DNA from: Mycobacterium sp. 1081908.1
GTDB taxonomy: Bacteria; Actinomycetota; Actinomycetes; Mycobacteriales; Mycobacteriaceae
Direction of reading: 5' to 3'
Assembly (NCBI RefSeq): GCF_001673535.1
Contig: NZ_LZLY01000152.1
Span: 1 to 43,329 of the forward strand
Length of the DNA: 43,329 nt
Made by a program: the position numbers and the translations under genes. The notes under the pieces were generated by a model, which saw only the letters and a program-made list of their open reading frames with translations, was not told the DNA's origin and made no database searches. Shown piece after piece: positions 1 through 7,635 of this stretch; positions within the stretch are counted from its first letter, which is position 1; each line of letters opens with the position of its first letter.

Positions 1-247
1 GGCCACCAACGGCCTGTTCCCGCCCGGGTCGACGTTCAAGATGATCACCGCCGGCGCCGCCATCGACCGCGACATGGCCACGCCCAACTCGATGCTGGGC
101 TGCCCGGGCCACATCGACATCGGGCATCGCACCATCCCCAACTACGGCGGCTTCGACCTGGGCGTGGTGCCCATGTCGCGGTCGATGGCGGCGCCGGCGG
201 TGATCATCTTGAACGTCGACCCGGGCGGGAACAGGCCGTTGGTGGCC
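1..247. repeat. Perfect 77-bp inverted repeat at left edge (fold-back)
   Basis: Bases 1-77 are the exact reverse complement of 171-247; 78-170 form the unpaired centre. Both arms carry the same penicillin-binding-protein codons around the catalytic SxxK motif, read rightward in the left arm and leftward in the right arm. The turn lies at a 10-base string (CCATGTCGCG, 171-180) that also belongs to the continuing gene, so a short inverted microhomology sits exactly at the junction. A real chromosomal duplication would not be expected to end at the sequence edge and cut an intact gene this way. I infer a template-switch or assembly chimera. Confidence 0.9.
2..180 (+). other. Misoriented fragment of the penicillin-binding protein gene
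   Basis: Read rightward from base 2, this stretch encodes the transpeptidase-domain segment that should follow the truncated minus-strand gene. It contains the STFK active-site tetrad and then continues with residues such as LGCPGHIDIGHRTIPNYGG, conserved after the SxxK motif in Rv2864c orthologues. Residues past the tetrad (78-180) are absent from the minus-strand copy, so this fragment supplies the true continuation of that gene in the wrong orientation. It has no start codon or upstream signals of its own and is not a separate gene. Confidence 0.85.
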
Positions 248-1311
248 GGCAGGCCGTCGGCGTCGGCGCCCTTGTTCTGCGCGATCGCGAGGATCTCCCC
301 CGTCGACGGCTTGATCGCGACGATCATCGCCTTGCCGCCCTTGTTGTCCACGGCGCGCTGCGCGGCGTTCTGCACGACCCGGTCCAGCGTGATCGACACC
401 GACGGCGCCGGCGACCCCTCGACCTCGTGCAGCACGGCCACGTCGACGTTGTTCTGGTTGACGCTGACCACCCGCCAGCCCGCCTGGCCGTCGAGCTGAT
501 CCATCACGGCCTTCTTCACCTCGCCGATGACGGCGGGCGCGAAATGCGGGTCGGTGGGCAGCATTTCGGGCTGCGGCGTGACGACGATGCCGGGCAGCCG
601 GCCGATCGCGGGAAAGACCTTGTCGTTGTCGGCGGGCAGCAGCGTGACGCCCAGGTCCACCTGGTTGGTCGTCGAGCTGGCCTTCTCGGCGAGCAGCTGC
701 GGGTCGGTCAACGTGTCGTTGAACGGCCGCAGCACGTCGACGATCGTGTGGGTGGTGAAGCTCAGCGACTGTGGCGGTCCGGCCGCGGCGGCGTCCAGCG
801 TGTAGTGATAGCGGTAGCCCGGCGCCAGCACGTCGCTGCCGCCGAGTTCGTTCACCGAGGCGCGCCGCGGCTGATCGGCCCGCAGCGCGAACGTCTGATG
901 CTCCCCCAGTTTGGGATGCAGGTCGGTGGTGGCCCACCGGACCTCCCAGCGGCCCTCGTCGCGGGCCATCTTCAGCTGGCCGTCATAGCTCCACGTCCGG
1001 TTCTTGGGCAGGTGCCAGGTGAAGCGGTAGTCGACCGTGCCGGTGTCCTCGGCGTACTTCGCGCTGAGGACCTGCGCGTCCAGGTGGGTGGCCTGCAGCC
1101 CGGACCAGGCGGCGTTGAGCGCCTCGCGGGCCTCGTTCGGGTTGTCGCTGAGCTGCGCGGCCGTCGCGGTGTCCCCGATTGCCAAGGCGCCGAAGAACTT
1201 CTCGGCGGCCGGGCCGGGGCCGTCGGGCCGGGGCGTGCAGCCGGACAGTCCGATCGCCGCGACGAGGAGCGATGCCACCGCTACCGATACCAGTGGGGTT
1301 TTTGTGACCAT
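171..1311 (-). CDS. Penicillin-binding lipoprotein (Rv2864c-like), 3' end lost
   Basis: Class B-type penicillin-binding protein, a membrane-anchored transpeptidase that cross-links peptidoglycan outside the cell. The ATG at 1311 opens a lipoprotein signal peptide ending in the lipobox LSGC (about residues 20-23); a further in-frame start at 1356 would put 15 extra residues before it and was rejected. An NTF2-like MecA N-terminal domain follows (EKFFGALAIGDTATAAQLS onward), then the dimerisation region, and the start of the transpeptidase domain with STFK near residue 369. About 380 of roughly 600 family residues remain. The SxN and KTG boxes are missing because the frame runs into the fold-back at 171. 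This is a sequence-edge break, not evidence of a biological pseudogene. Confidence 0.85.
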
Positions 1312-1395
1312 CGGTACAGATGTTAAGAAGTGTGGCGCCGAGACCAGCGCCGACACACCGAGACCGAACCGTTACGCGCGCAACAACCCTCGCGT

Positions 1396-1451
1396 CGAAC
1401 GTGCGGCCAGCCGCACGTTCGGTGCCGAGTGTGCGGCCAGCCGCACGCTCG
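1396..1451 (-). terminator. Tandem near-identical hairpins, likely terminator
   Basis: Two inverted repeats lie head to tail. The first has 12-bp perfect arms (1396-1407 and 1410-1421) and a CA spacer; the second has 12-bp arms with one mismatch (1426-1437 and 1440-1451) and the same spacer. Both share the core GTGCGGCCAGCCGCAC. They sit 15 bases past the stop of the GNAT gene and before the penicillin-binding protein gene on the same strand. No U-tract follows, as is common for mycobacterial terminators. A protein-binding role is the alternative. Confidence 0.55.
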
Positions 1452-1465
1452 CGGGGTGGAGGACC

Positions 1466-2320
1466 TCAGTCCAGCAGGACCGTCGCGAAGTTGCCCACCT
1501 CGGCGAAGCCCACCCGCGCGTACGCCGCGCGGGCGACGGTGTTGAAGCTGTTCACGTACAGGCTGGCGATCCGCCCGGTCGCCACGATCACGGCGGCCAC
1601 CGTCGCAGTGCCCGCCGTGCCCAGCCCGAGGCCGCGCCACTCCGGATGCACCCAAACCCCTTGGATCTGACCGACGCCCGGCGACTGCGACCCGACCTCG
1701 GCCTTGAAGATGACCTGGCCGTGCTCGAAGCGGGCCCAGGCCCGGCCCGCCGCGATCAGGCTGGCCACCCGCCGCCGGTAGCCGCGCCCGCCGTCGCCGA
1801 GCCGCGGGTCGACGCCGACCTCGCCGATGAACATGTCGACGGCGGCCACCAGGTAGGCGTCCAGCTCGTCCGGGCGCACCTGCCGCACGCCAGGGTCGAT
1901 GTCGCAGTTCGGGTGGCTGGTCAGGGCCATCAGCGGCTGCTGGTCACGTACGTCGCGCGCCGGACCCCAGGCCGACTCCAGGCGCTCCCACATCGGCATC
2001 ACCAGGTCGGCCCGGCCGACCAGGGAGGAACAGCGCCGCGTCCCGCTCATCGCCTCGTCGGCGAAGGCGTTCAGGTCGGCCGGTCCGCCGCGCAGCGGGA
2101 TGAGGTTGGCGCCGGCGAAGCACAGCGACTCGTCGGGGCCGCGGCGCGTCCACAGTTCGCCGCCGATCGAGTTGGGGTCGATGCCGTGGTCGGCCACCCG
2201 GGCCGCCACCATGCACGAGCCGACCGGGTCGTCGTTGAGCACCCGCCAAACCGCGGCGGCGTCACGCACCACGGACACCCGCCGCTCGCCGACAAGGCGA
2301 AAGATGGGCGGAGCCGACAT
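1466..2320 (-). CDS. GNAT-family N-acetyltransferase with DUF4081 (Rv2867c-like)
   Basis: Protein of 284 residues. The N-terminal half matches the DUF4081 region found with actinobacterial GNAT domains; the C-terminal half is a GNAT fold with the acetyl-CoA pyrophosphate-binding signature VWVHPEWRGLGLGTAG (about 220-236) and the typical closing pattern NTVARAAYARVGF. It should transfer an acetyl group from acetyl-CoA to an unidentified amine, in the cytosol. In M. tuberculosis the orthologue lies just upstream of gcpE/ispG, as here, but the ispG terminator at 2358-2384 suggests separate transcription. The substrate is not deducible. Confidence 0.85.
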   Translation of the reverse strand: MSAPPIFRLVGERRVSVVRDAAAVWRVLNDDPVGSCMVAARVADHGIDPNSIGGELWTRRGPDESLCFAGANLIPLRGGPADLNAFADEAMSGTRRCSSLVGRADLVMPMWERLESAWGPARDVRDQQPLMALTSHPNCDIDPGVRQVRPDELDAYLVAAVDMFIGEVGVDPRLGDGGRGYRRRVASLIAAGRAWARFEHGQVIFKAEVGSQSPGVGQIQGVWVHPEWRGLGLGTAGTATVAAVIVATGRIASLYVNSFNTVARAAYARVGFAEVGNFATVLLD

Positions 2321-2357
2321 CGGGGGAACTCTCTGTGGTGACGAACTGACGATCTAG

Positions 2358-2384
2358 AAAAACAGAGCAGGGGCGCGGGCCCCT
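2358..2384 (-). terminator. Intrinsic terminator of the dxr-rip1-ispG operon
   Basis: Just past the ispG stop, the minus-strand transcript forms a six-base-pair GC-rich stem (AGGGGC/GCCCCT, 2369-2374 and 2379-2384) with a four-base loop. After six bases comes a run of five U (2358-2362). A U-run is unusual in this genome context and makes this the most classical terminator in the window. It ends the MEP-pathway operon before the GNAT gene. Confidence 0.6.
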
Positions 2385-2385
2385 A

Positions 2386-3552
2386 TCAGCTTACGGTCAC
2401 AATCGGCGAACCGCTCGTTTCTGTTCCCGGTCCGTGACCAGTTTCCATTTGCGAGGCCAACCGCATGGCCTCCTCGATCAGCGTCTCGACGATCTGGGCC
2501 TCGGGCACGGTCTTGATCACCTCGCCGCGAACGAAGATCTGCCCCTTGCCATTTCCCGACGCGACGCCCAGGTCGGCCTCGCGGGCCTCGCCCGGGCCGT
2601 TGACGACGCAGCCCATCACGGCCACCCGCAGCGGGACGTCGAGCCCGTCCAGTCCGGCGGTGACCTCGTTGGCCAGCGTGTAGACGTCGACCTGGGCGCG
2701 ACCGCACGACGGGCAGGACACGATCTCGAGCCCGCGGGGACGCAGGTTCAGCGACTCCAGGATCTGGATGCCGACCTTGACCTCCTCGACCGGCGGCGCG
2801 GACAGCGACACCCGGATGGTGTCGCCGATCCCCCGCGACAGCAGCGCGCCGAACGCGACCGCCGACTTGATGGTGCCCTGGAAGGCCGGACCGGCCTCGG
2901 TGACGCCCAGGTGCAGCGGGTAGTCGCACTGGGCGGCCAGCTGCTCGTAGGCGGCGACCATCACGACGGGATCGTTGTGCTTGACGCTGATCTTGATGTC
3001 GCCGAAGCCGTGCTCCTCGAACAGCGAGGCCTCCCACAGCGCGGACTCGACCAGCGCCTCGGGCGTGGCCTTGCCGTACTTCTCCATGAACCGCTTGTCC
3101 AGCGAGCCGGCGTTGACGCCGATGCGGATCGGGATGCCGGCGCCCGCCGCGGCCTTGGCGACCTCGCCGACCCGGCCGTCGAATTCCTTGATGTTGCCGG
3201 GGTTTACCCGCACCGCGGCGCACCCGGCGTCGATGGCGGCGAAGATGTACTTCGGCTGGAAGTGGATGTCGGCGATCACCGGGATCTGGCTGTGCCGCGC
3301 GATCTCGGCCAGCGCGTCGGCGTCCTCCTGACGCGGGCAGGCGACCCGGACGATGTCGCAGCCCGCGGCGGTCAGCTCCGCGATCTGCTGCAGCGTCGTG
3401 TTCACGTCGTGCGTCTTGGTGGTGCACATCGACTGCACCGAAATCGGGTGGTCGCTGCCGACCCCGACGTTGCGGACCATCAGCTGCCGCGTCTTACGCC
3501 GGGGCGCGAGCGTCGGCGCCGGGGCGTCCGGCATGCCGAGGCCGATGCTCAC
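2386..3552 (-). CDS. ispG: 4-hydroxy-3-methylbut-2-enyl diphosphate synthase
   Basis: IspG (GcpE), the [4Fe-4S] enzyme that reductively converts methylerythritol cyclodiphosphate to HMBPP in the MEP isoprenoid pathway. At 388 residues it is close to the M. tuberculosis protein in length and sequence. The cluster ligands are Cys280 and Cys283 (SCPSCGR) and Cys315 with Glu322 (MGCVVNGPGE); the N-terminal TIM barrel carries QSMCTTKTHDV and ADIHFQP. The GTG start at 3552 overlaps the rip1 stop in a GTGA quartet, implying translational coupling. The much longer frame extending to 4698 is only rip1 read out of frame. The third gene of dxr-rip1-ispG. Confidence 0.97.
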   Translation of the reverse strand: MSIGLGMPDAPAPTLAPRRKTRQLMVRNVGVGSDHPISVQSMCTTKTHDVNTTLQQIAELTAAGCDIVRVACPRQEDADALAEIARHSQIPVIADIHFQPKYIFAAIDAGCAAVRVNPGNIKEFDGRVGEVAKAAAGAGIPIRIGVNAGSLDKRFMEKYGKATPEALVESALWEASLFEEHGFGDIKISVKHNDPVVMVAAYEQLAAQCDYPLHLGVTEAGPAFQGTIKSAVAFGALLSRGIGDTIRVSLSAPPVEEVKVGIQILESLNLRPRGLEIVSCPSCGRAQVDVYTLANEVTAGLDGLDVPLRVAVMGCVVNGPGEAREADLGVASGNGKGQIFVRGEVIKTVPEAQIVETLIEEAMRLASQMETGHGPGTETSGSPIVTVS

Positions 3553-4763
3553 TGGAACAGCCTGATCGGGTTGACGAGGTCGGCGGTCACGGTCAGCAGC
3601 ATGTAGCCGACCACGAACACCAGCACCACGTAGGTGGCGGGCATCAGCTTGAGGTAGTTCACCGGCGCGGCCGCGACCATGCCGCGCGCCGACCGGATCA
3701 GGTTGCGGATCTTCTCGAACACCGCGATGGCGATGTGGCCGCCGTCGAAGGGCAGCAGCGGCACCAGGTTGATGGCGCCCAGGATCAGGTTCAGCTGCGC
3801 CAGGAAGAACCAGAACGCCACCCACAGCCCGTGGTCGACGGTGTCGCCGCCGATGATGCTGGCGCCGACGACGCTCATCGGCGTCCCCGGGTCGCGCTGT
3901 CCGCCGCCGATGGCGTGCACCAGCGCCCCGACCTTCGTCGGGATGGTCACCAGCGCCTTGCCCACCTCGACGGTCAGGTCGCCGGTGAACGCGAAGGTGG
4001 CCGGTATCGCCGAGAGGACGCCGTAGTGCGTGGGGGTGACCCGCACCGTGCCGACGCCGATGGCGCCGACGGTGGCGGCCTCCGGCTGGCCTTTGCCGCC
4101 CTTGGTCAGGAAGCGCTGGGTCGGGGTCACGTCGACGTACGTGGTGATGGTGGAGCCGTCCCGCTCGACGACGACGGGAACGGTGCCGTGCAGCTTGCGC
4201 ACCGCGGCGGCCATCTCCTCGAAGGTGGACACCGGGGTGTCGCCGACCTTGACCACGACGTCGCCGGGGCGGATCCCGGCGGCCGCCGCCGGACCGGCCC
4301 CGCTGCAGTTGCCGAGCTTGCCCGGGGCGGTTTCCGGTGCGACGCAAGCGGTTTCGCCGACGATGGCCTTGGTGGGCGGGTGCAGGTTTGGCAACCCCCA
4401 GACCAGCGCGATGCCGTAGATCAGGACCAGGCAGATGACGAAGTTCATGCCGGGGCCCGCGAACAGCGTCGCGACCCGCTTCCAGGTCGCCTGCTTGTAC
4501 ATGGCGCGATCGAGCTCGTCGGGCTCGAGGTCCTCGACCGGGGTCATCCCGGCGATGTCGCAGAAGCCGCCCAGCGGGACGGCCTTGATGCCGTACTCGA
4601 TCTCGCCGCGTCGGGTCGACCACAGCGTGGGCCCGAAGCCGACGAAATAGCGCCGCACCTTCATGCCGGTGCCGCGCGCGACCCACATGTGGCCGCACTC
4701 GTGCAGGGCCACCGAGATCAGGATGGCGAGCGCGAACAGCACAATGCCGATTGCGAACATCAT
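3549..4763 (-). CDS. rip1: Site-2 protease Rip1 (RseP-type intramembrane metalloprotease)
   Basis: Intramembrane zinc protease that cleaves membrane anti-sigma factors and other substrates in mycobacteria. The zinc site HECGH is at residues 21-25 in the first membrane helix; a PDZ domain (about 120-205, GIRPGDVVVKVGDTPV) follows; the second metal-site element FDGGH is near 339-343 in a late helix. The ATG at 4763 gives 404 residues, the same length as Rv2869c, with a GAGGAAGG Shine-Dalgarno upstream; the frame open to 4874 overlaps the end of dxr and was rejected. It lies 19 bases after dxr and overlaps ispG by 4 bases. Confidence 0.96.
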   Translation of the reverse strand: MMFAIGIVLFALAILISVALHECGHMWVARGTGMKVRRYFVGFGPTLWSTRRGEIEYGIKAVPLGGFCDIAGMTPVEDLEPDELDRAMYKQATWKRVATLFAGPGMNFVICLVLIYGIALVWGLPNLHPPTKAIVGETACVAPETAPGKLGNCSGAGPAAAAGIRPGDVVVKVGDTPVSTFEEMAAAVRKLHGTVPVVVERDGSTITTYVDVTPTQRFLTKGGKGQPEAATVGAIGVGTVRVTPTHYGVLSAIPATFAFTGDLTVEVGKALVTIPTKVGALVHAIGGGQRDPGTPMSVVGASIIGGDTVDHGLWVAFWFFLAQLNLILGAINLVPLLPFDGGHIAIAVFEKIRNLIRSARGMVAAAPVNYLKLMPATYVVLVFVVGYMLLTVTADLVNPIRLFQ

Positions 4764-4782
4764 TTCGCTGCCAAGACCTTCC

Positions 4783-5970
4783 TCAAACCATTCCCGAGAC
4801 CCTGTGGGCGCCCGCCTGGGCGATCGCGCGCCGCGCCCGCTCCCTCGCCCAGCGCTGCGCGTCGAGTACCTCATCCACGTTAGCGGGTGAAACGGACCAT
4901 TGGTCGGCGGCGTGCAGCACGTCGGCGACGGTTTTGACGATTCCGGGGAATGCGATCCCGCCGTTGAGGAACGCTTCGGCGGCCTCTTCGTTGGCGGCGT
5001 TGTAGACGGCGGTCATGCAGCCACCGGTCTGACCGGCGTGCCGGGCCAGCTCGACGGCCGGGAAAACGTCGTTGTCCAGGGGCTCGAATTCCCAGCTAGA
5101 CGCGGTGGCGAAGTCGCAGGCGGGGGCGGCGCCGGGCACCCGGTCGGGCCACCCGAGGGCCAGGGAAATGGGCAGCTTCATGTCGGGCGGGCTGGCCTGG
5201 GCGATCGTCGAGCCGTCGACGAAGGTGACCATCGAATGAACAATCGACTGGGGGTGCACGACGACGTCGATGCGGTCGTAGGGCACGCCGAACAGCAGGT
5301 GGGTTTCGATGAGCTCGAGCCCCTTGTTGACCAGCGACGCCGAGTTCAGCGTGTTCATCGGGCCCATCGACCAGGTCGGGTGGGCGCCCGCCTGCTCGGG
5401 CGTGACGGCCTCGAGGTCCGCGGCGGCCCAGCCGCGAAACGGCCCGCCCGAGGCGGTCAGCACCAGCTTGGCGACCTCGCCGGGGGCGCCGCCGCGCAGG
5501 CACTGGGCCAGCGCCGAGTGTTCGGAGTCGACGGGCACGATCTGGCCGGGGCGCGCCGCCCGCAACACCAGCGGCCCCCCGGCGATCAGCGATTCCTTGT
5601 TGGCCAGCGCCAGCCGGGCCCCGGAGTCCAGCGCGGCCAGCGTCGGCCGCAGGCCCAGCGCCCCGACCAGGGCGTTGAGGACGACGTCGGCGTCGGTCTC
5701 CTGCACCAGCCGGGTCACCGCGTCCGGGCCGCTGTAGGGGACGTCCCCGACCTGTTGGGCCGCGCGCTCGTCGGCGACGGCGAGGTTGGTGACCCCGGTC
5801 TCGGCGCGCTGGCGCGCGAGCGCCTCGGGGTTGGCGCCCCCGGCGGCCAGCCCGACCACCTCGAAGCGGTCGGGGTTGGCCGCGATGACCTCCAGCGCCT
5901 GGGTGCCGATCGAGCCGGTGCTGCCCAGCACCAGCACGCGCAGGCGGCCCCCGGTGGTCTCGTTAGTCAC
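4783..5970 (-). CDS. dxr: 1-deoxy-D-xylulose 5-phosphate reductoisomerase
   Basis: IspC/Dxr makes methylerythritol phosphate from DXP with NADPH and a divalent cation; it is the fosmidomycin target. The N-terminal Rossmann motif GSTGSIG is at residues 16-22. The metal-binding region PVDSEHSALAQ, the flexible-loop segment HPTWSMGPMNTLNSAS and the C-terminal helical domain are all present. The GTG at 5970 (395 residues) fits the M. tuberculosis N-terminus and sits six bases downstream of a CACAAT -10-like element, so the mRNA may be leaderless; the frame open to 6021 lacks support. First gene of dxr-rip1-ispG. Confidence 0.96.
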   Translation of the reverse strand: MTNETTGGRLRVLVLGSTGSIGTQALEVIAANPDRFEVVGLAAGGANPEALARQRAETGVTNLAVADERAAQQVGDVPYSGPDAVTRLVQETDADVVLNALVGALGLRPTLAALDSGARLALANKESLIAGGPLVLRAARPGQIVPVDSEHSALAQCLRGGAPGEVAKLVLTASGGPFRGWAAADLEAVTPEQAGAHPTWSMGPMNTLNSASLVNKGLELIETHLLFGVPYDRIDVVVHPQSIVHSMVTFVDGSTIAQASPPDMKLPISLALGWPDRVPGAAPACDFATASSWEFEPLDNDVFPAVELARHAGQTGGCMTAVYNAANEEAAEAFLNGGIAFPGIVKTVADVLHAADQWSVSPANVDEVLDAQRWARERARRAIAQAGAHRVSGMV

Positions 5971-5976
5971 CCACTC

Positions 5977-5982
5977 ATTGTG
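5977..5982 (-). promoter_or_regulatory. Putative -10 element of dxr (leaderless)
   Basis: On the minus strand the hexamer CACAAT lies exactly six bases before the dxr GTG start. That places the expected transcription start at the first base of the coding sequence. No Shine-Dalgarno is visible before the GTG. Mycobacteria use many leaderless mRNAs. No convincing -35 was found. Confidence 0.45.
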
Positions 5983-6009
5983 CCCCGCACGGCCGCGCGG
6001 CGGGTGTGC

Positions 6010-6015
6010 CAGAAT
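6010..6015 (+). promoter_or_regulatory. Putative -10 element for the DUF2631 gene
   Basis: CAGAAT preceded by TGTGC on the plus strand, about 35 bases before the GTG at 6051. It would give a short leader containing the purine-rich ribosome-binding site AGGAAAGAGGA. It lies in the 80-base divergent spacer shared with dxr. Weak evidence: one hexamer and position only. Confidence 0.3.
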
Positions 6016-6050
6016 CTCCACGAAGAAGCCGACAGGAAAGAGGATTCGCC

Positions 6051-6305
6051 GTGGCCAGTACCGAGGTGGAGCACTACAACGGCGTCGACGTCGCCGAGGT
6101 GCCGTCGGCGGCCTGGGGATGGAGCAGGATCAACGTGCGCACCTGGCACGCCGTCGGGCTTTTCATCGTCATCTTCCTGCTGGCGATGATGTGGGGGAAC
6201 CACGTCGGCCACGTCGAGAACTGGTTCCTGATCGTGTTCGCCGCCCTGACGCTCGTCGTGCTGGTGCGCGACCTGTGGGGCCGCCGCCGCGGCTGGATCA
6301 GGTAG
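6051..6305 (+). CDS. Small two-helix membrane protein, DUF2631 (Rv2876-like)
   Basis: An 84-residue protein. The hydrophilic N-terminus (about 1-30) is followed by two hydrophobic segments (about 32-48, VGLFIVIFLLAMMWG, and 55-75, WFLIVFAALTLVVLV) and a basic tail DLWGRRRGWIR, which suggests a cytosolic C-terminus. The GTG at 6051 is preceded by AGGAAAGAGGA; an ATG at 6006 in frame was rejected because it lacks such a site. Function is unknown. Its last 8 bases overlap the end of the converging DUF4097 gene. In M. tuberculosis the orthologue also sits near the CcdA-like/mpt53 pair. Confidence 0.85.
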   Translation: MASTEVEHYNGVDVAEVPSAAWGWSRINVRTWHAVGLFIVIFLLAMMWGNHVGHVENWFLIVFAALTLVVLVRDLWGRRRGWIR

Positions 6306-7104
6306 CGTCCGCCGCTTTCGTCCGCCGGATGCTCACGTCACCCGAACCGCTGCGCACGGTTAGGGCGAACTTTTCGTCGCCCTGCTGCGGGCCGTCCGAT
6401 GGCTCCAGTTCGCTGCTGACGATGCCCGATCCGGTGACGATGTCCAGTCGCACCGCGGTGCCCTCGGCGATGCCGACCGCGACGTCGCCGCTGCTGGCGT
6501 GGGCCGACACCCCGCCCCGGACGGCGACCGCGACGTCCACCGACCCCGAGGCGCTCCGCGCCTTCACGTAGCCGCTCAGCCGGTCGACACTCAGCGAGCC
6601 GCTGGCGGCCTTGAACTTCAAGTCGCCGTCCAGGTCGCCGACCGTCACGTCGCCCGACGCGGTGGCGATCGAAGCGGTGCCGGCGATCGCGTGCAGGCTG
6701 ATGGGCCCGGATGCGGTGGAGGCCTTGAACTTTCCCGTCACGGAGTCCACCTCGGCGTTGCCGCTGGCCGACGCGACCCGGACGTCGCCGAAGTCGCCCT
6801 CGGCGCGCAGGTCGGCCGATGCCAGCGACGCGTGCAGCCGCGACCGCGCGGGCAACACGATGTCGATGTCGACGGCGGCGTCTCGAAAAAGCGGGATCCC
6901 GCGCCTGGCGCCGGAAACGACGAGCTTGCCGTCGCGGAAGTCCACGCGGGTCTGTTCGGCGGCCGCGACGTCGGCGCTCCGCGATTCGTCGCGGGGCCGC
7001 ACCTGCACGACGGTGTCGGCGCGGTCGGTGGCCACCAGCCGGATCGAGCCATTCCGGGCCTCGATGCTCACGGCGATCGGCTCGGGGGTGGCAAACGTCG
7101 GCAT
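6298..7104 (-). CDS. DUF4097-family beta-strand repeat protein
   Basis: A 268-residue protein built almost wholly of short alternating beta-strand units of the kind TASGDVTVGDLDGDLKFKAASGSLSVDRLSG. These recur every 20 or so residues between about 85 and 260, the right-handed beta-helix pattern of DUF4097/DUF4098 'adhesin-like' proteins. There is no signal peptide or membrane segment, so a surface-adhesin role is not supported; a cytosolic scaffold or regulatory partner is as likely. It is 35 bases downstream of the ribbon-helix-helix gene, and the two probably share a transcript. Confidence 0.8.
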   Translation of the reverse strand: MPTFATPEPIAVSIEARNGSIRLVATDRADTVVQVRPRDESRSADVAAAEQTRVDFRDGKLVVSGARRGIPLFRDAAVDIDIVLPARSRLHASLASADLRAEGDFGDVRVASASGNAEVDSVTGKFKASTASGPISLHAIAGTASIATASGDVTVGDLDGDLKFKAASGSLSVDRLSGYVKARSASGSVDVAVAVRGGVSAHASSGDVAVGIAEGTAVRLDIVTGSGIVSSELEPSDGPQQGDEKFALTVRSGSGDVSIRRTKAADAT

Positions 7105-7139
7105 TGTGTTCTCCTTCGATGGACGGTGTGTTCGGTGTG

Positions 7140-7631
7140 TCAGCGCACCCAGCCGGTCACGCGGTGGCCGGAAGTCCGGCCGGAACCGGCCTTGGAGGCG
7201 GGCTGAGCCTCGCCACGGCTGGCCACGGCGGCCGCGCGCACCAGCCAGGCGTTCAGCGACGCCCCGTCTCGGCGGGCGGCCGACTCGACCGCCGACCGCA
7301 ACCCCTCGGGAAGGCGCAACGTGACGCGCCAGGTGCCGCCGTCGTCGTCGTAATGCGCGGCGAACGCGCGATCATCGGGCGCCTCGTCGACCCCACCGCT
7401 GACGATGAACTCGGGGTCGCGGCCCCGCAGCCGGACCTCGACGGACCCGGGCGCCAGCTCGCCGGTGATCTCCTCGGCGGCGGCCGACAGGGCTTCCAGC
7501 AGCGCCAGCCGCATCGCCGACTCCAACGGCGCGCTCAGCCGCCCGGCCAGCTCCTGCGCTTCCGCGCCGGCGGCCGCCGCGGCGACGAGCAATTCCTGGC
7601 GTACGGCGTCGACGTACGGCTGCAGATCCAT
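7140..7631 (-). CDS. Ribbon-helix-helix (Arc/HicB-like) DNA-binding protein
   Basis: A 163-residue protein. The first 60 residues are Ala/Glu-rich and probably helical. Near 65-100 is a strand-rich part (GSVEVRLRGRDPEFIVSG), and residues about 104-140 fit a ribbon-helix-helix DNA-binding domain (TWRVTLRLPEGLRSAVESAARRDG then SLNAWLVRAA). The same residues resemble the C-terminal part of HicB antitoxins, but no HicA toxin (short dsRNA-binding ORF) is adjacent. Its start lies 4 bases after the CcdA-like stop, so it is probably co-transcribed with the redox pair upstream and the DUF4097 gene downstream. Inferred role: autoregulator of this unit. Confidence 0.75.
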   Translation of the reverse strand: MDLQPYVDAVRQELLVAAAAAGAEAQELAGRLSAPLESAMRLALLEALSAAAEEITGELAPGSVEVRLRGRDPEFIVSGGVDEAPDDRAFAAHYDDDGGTWRVTLRLPEGLRSAVESAARRDGASLNAWLVRAAAVASRGEAQPASKAGSGRTSGHRVTGWVR

Positions 7632-7635
7632 GGTG

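Noticed and set aside
1396..1451. CRISPR-like repeat pair
   Set aside because: Only two units, each a self-complementary palindrome, 4 bases apart; no spacers and no cas genes in the window.
2386..4698. A 770-codon minus-strand frame suggesting a rip1-ispG fusion
   Set aside because: Only the last 388 codons are IspG. The upstream part is rip1 in the wrong frame; rip1 itself is intact in another frame and ends with a 4-base overlap.
4900..6189. A 429-codon plus-strand frame antisense to dxr
   Set aside because: Low-complexity Gly/Arg/Val translation, no motif, fully covered by dxr, and it runs through the true DUF2631 gene in another frame.
7140..7631. HicB antitoxin of a toxin-antitoxin pair
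   Set aside because: The RHH tail fits, but there is no short HicA-like toxin gene on either side; the neighbours are a membrane protein and a DUF4097 protein.
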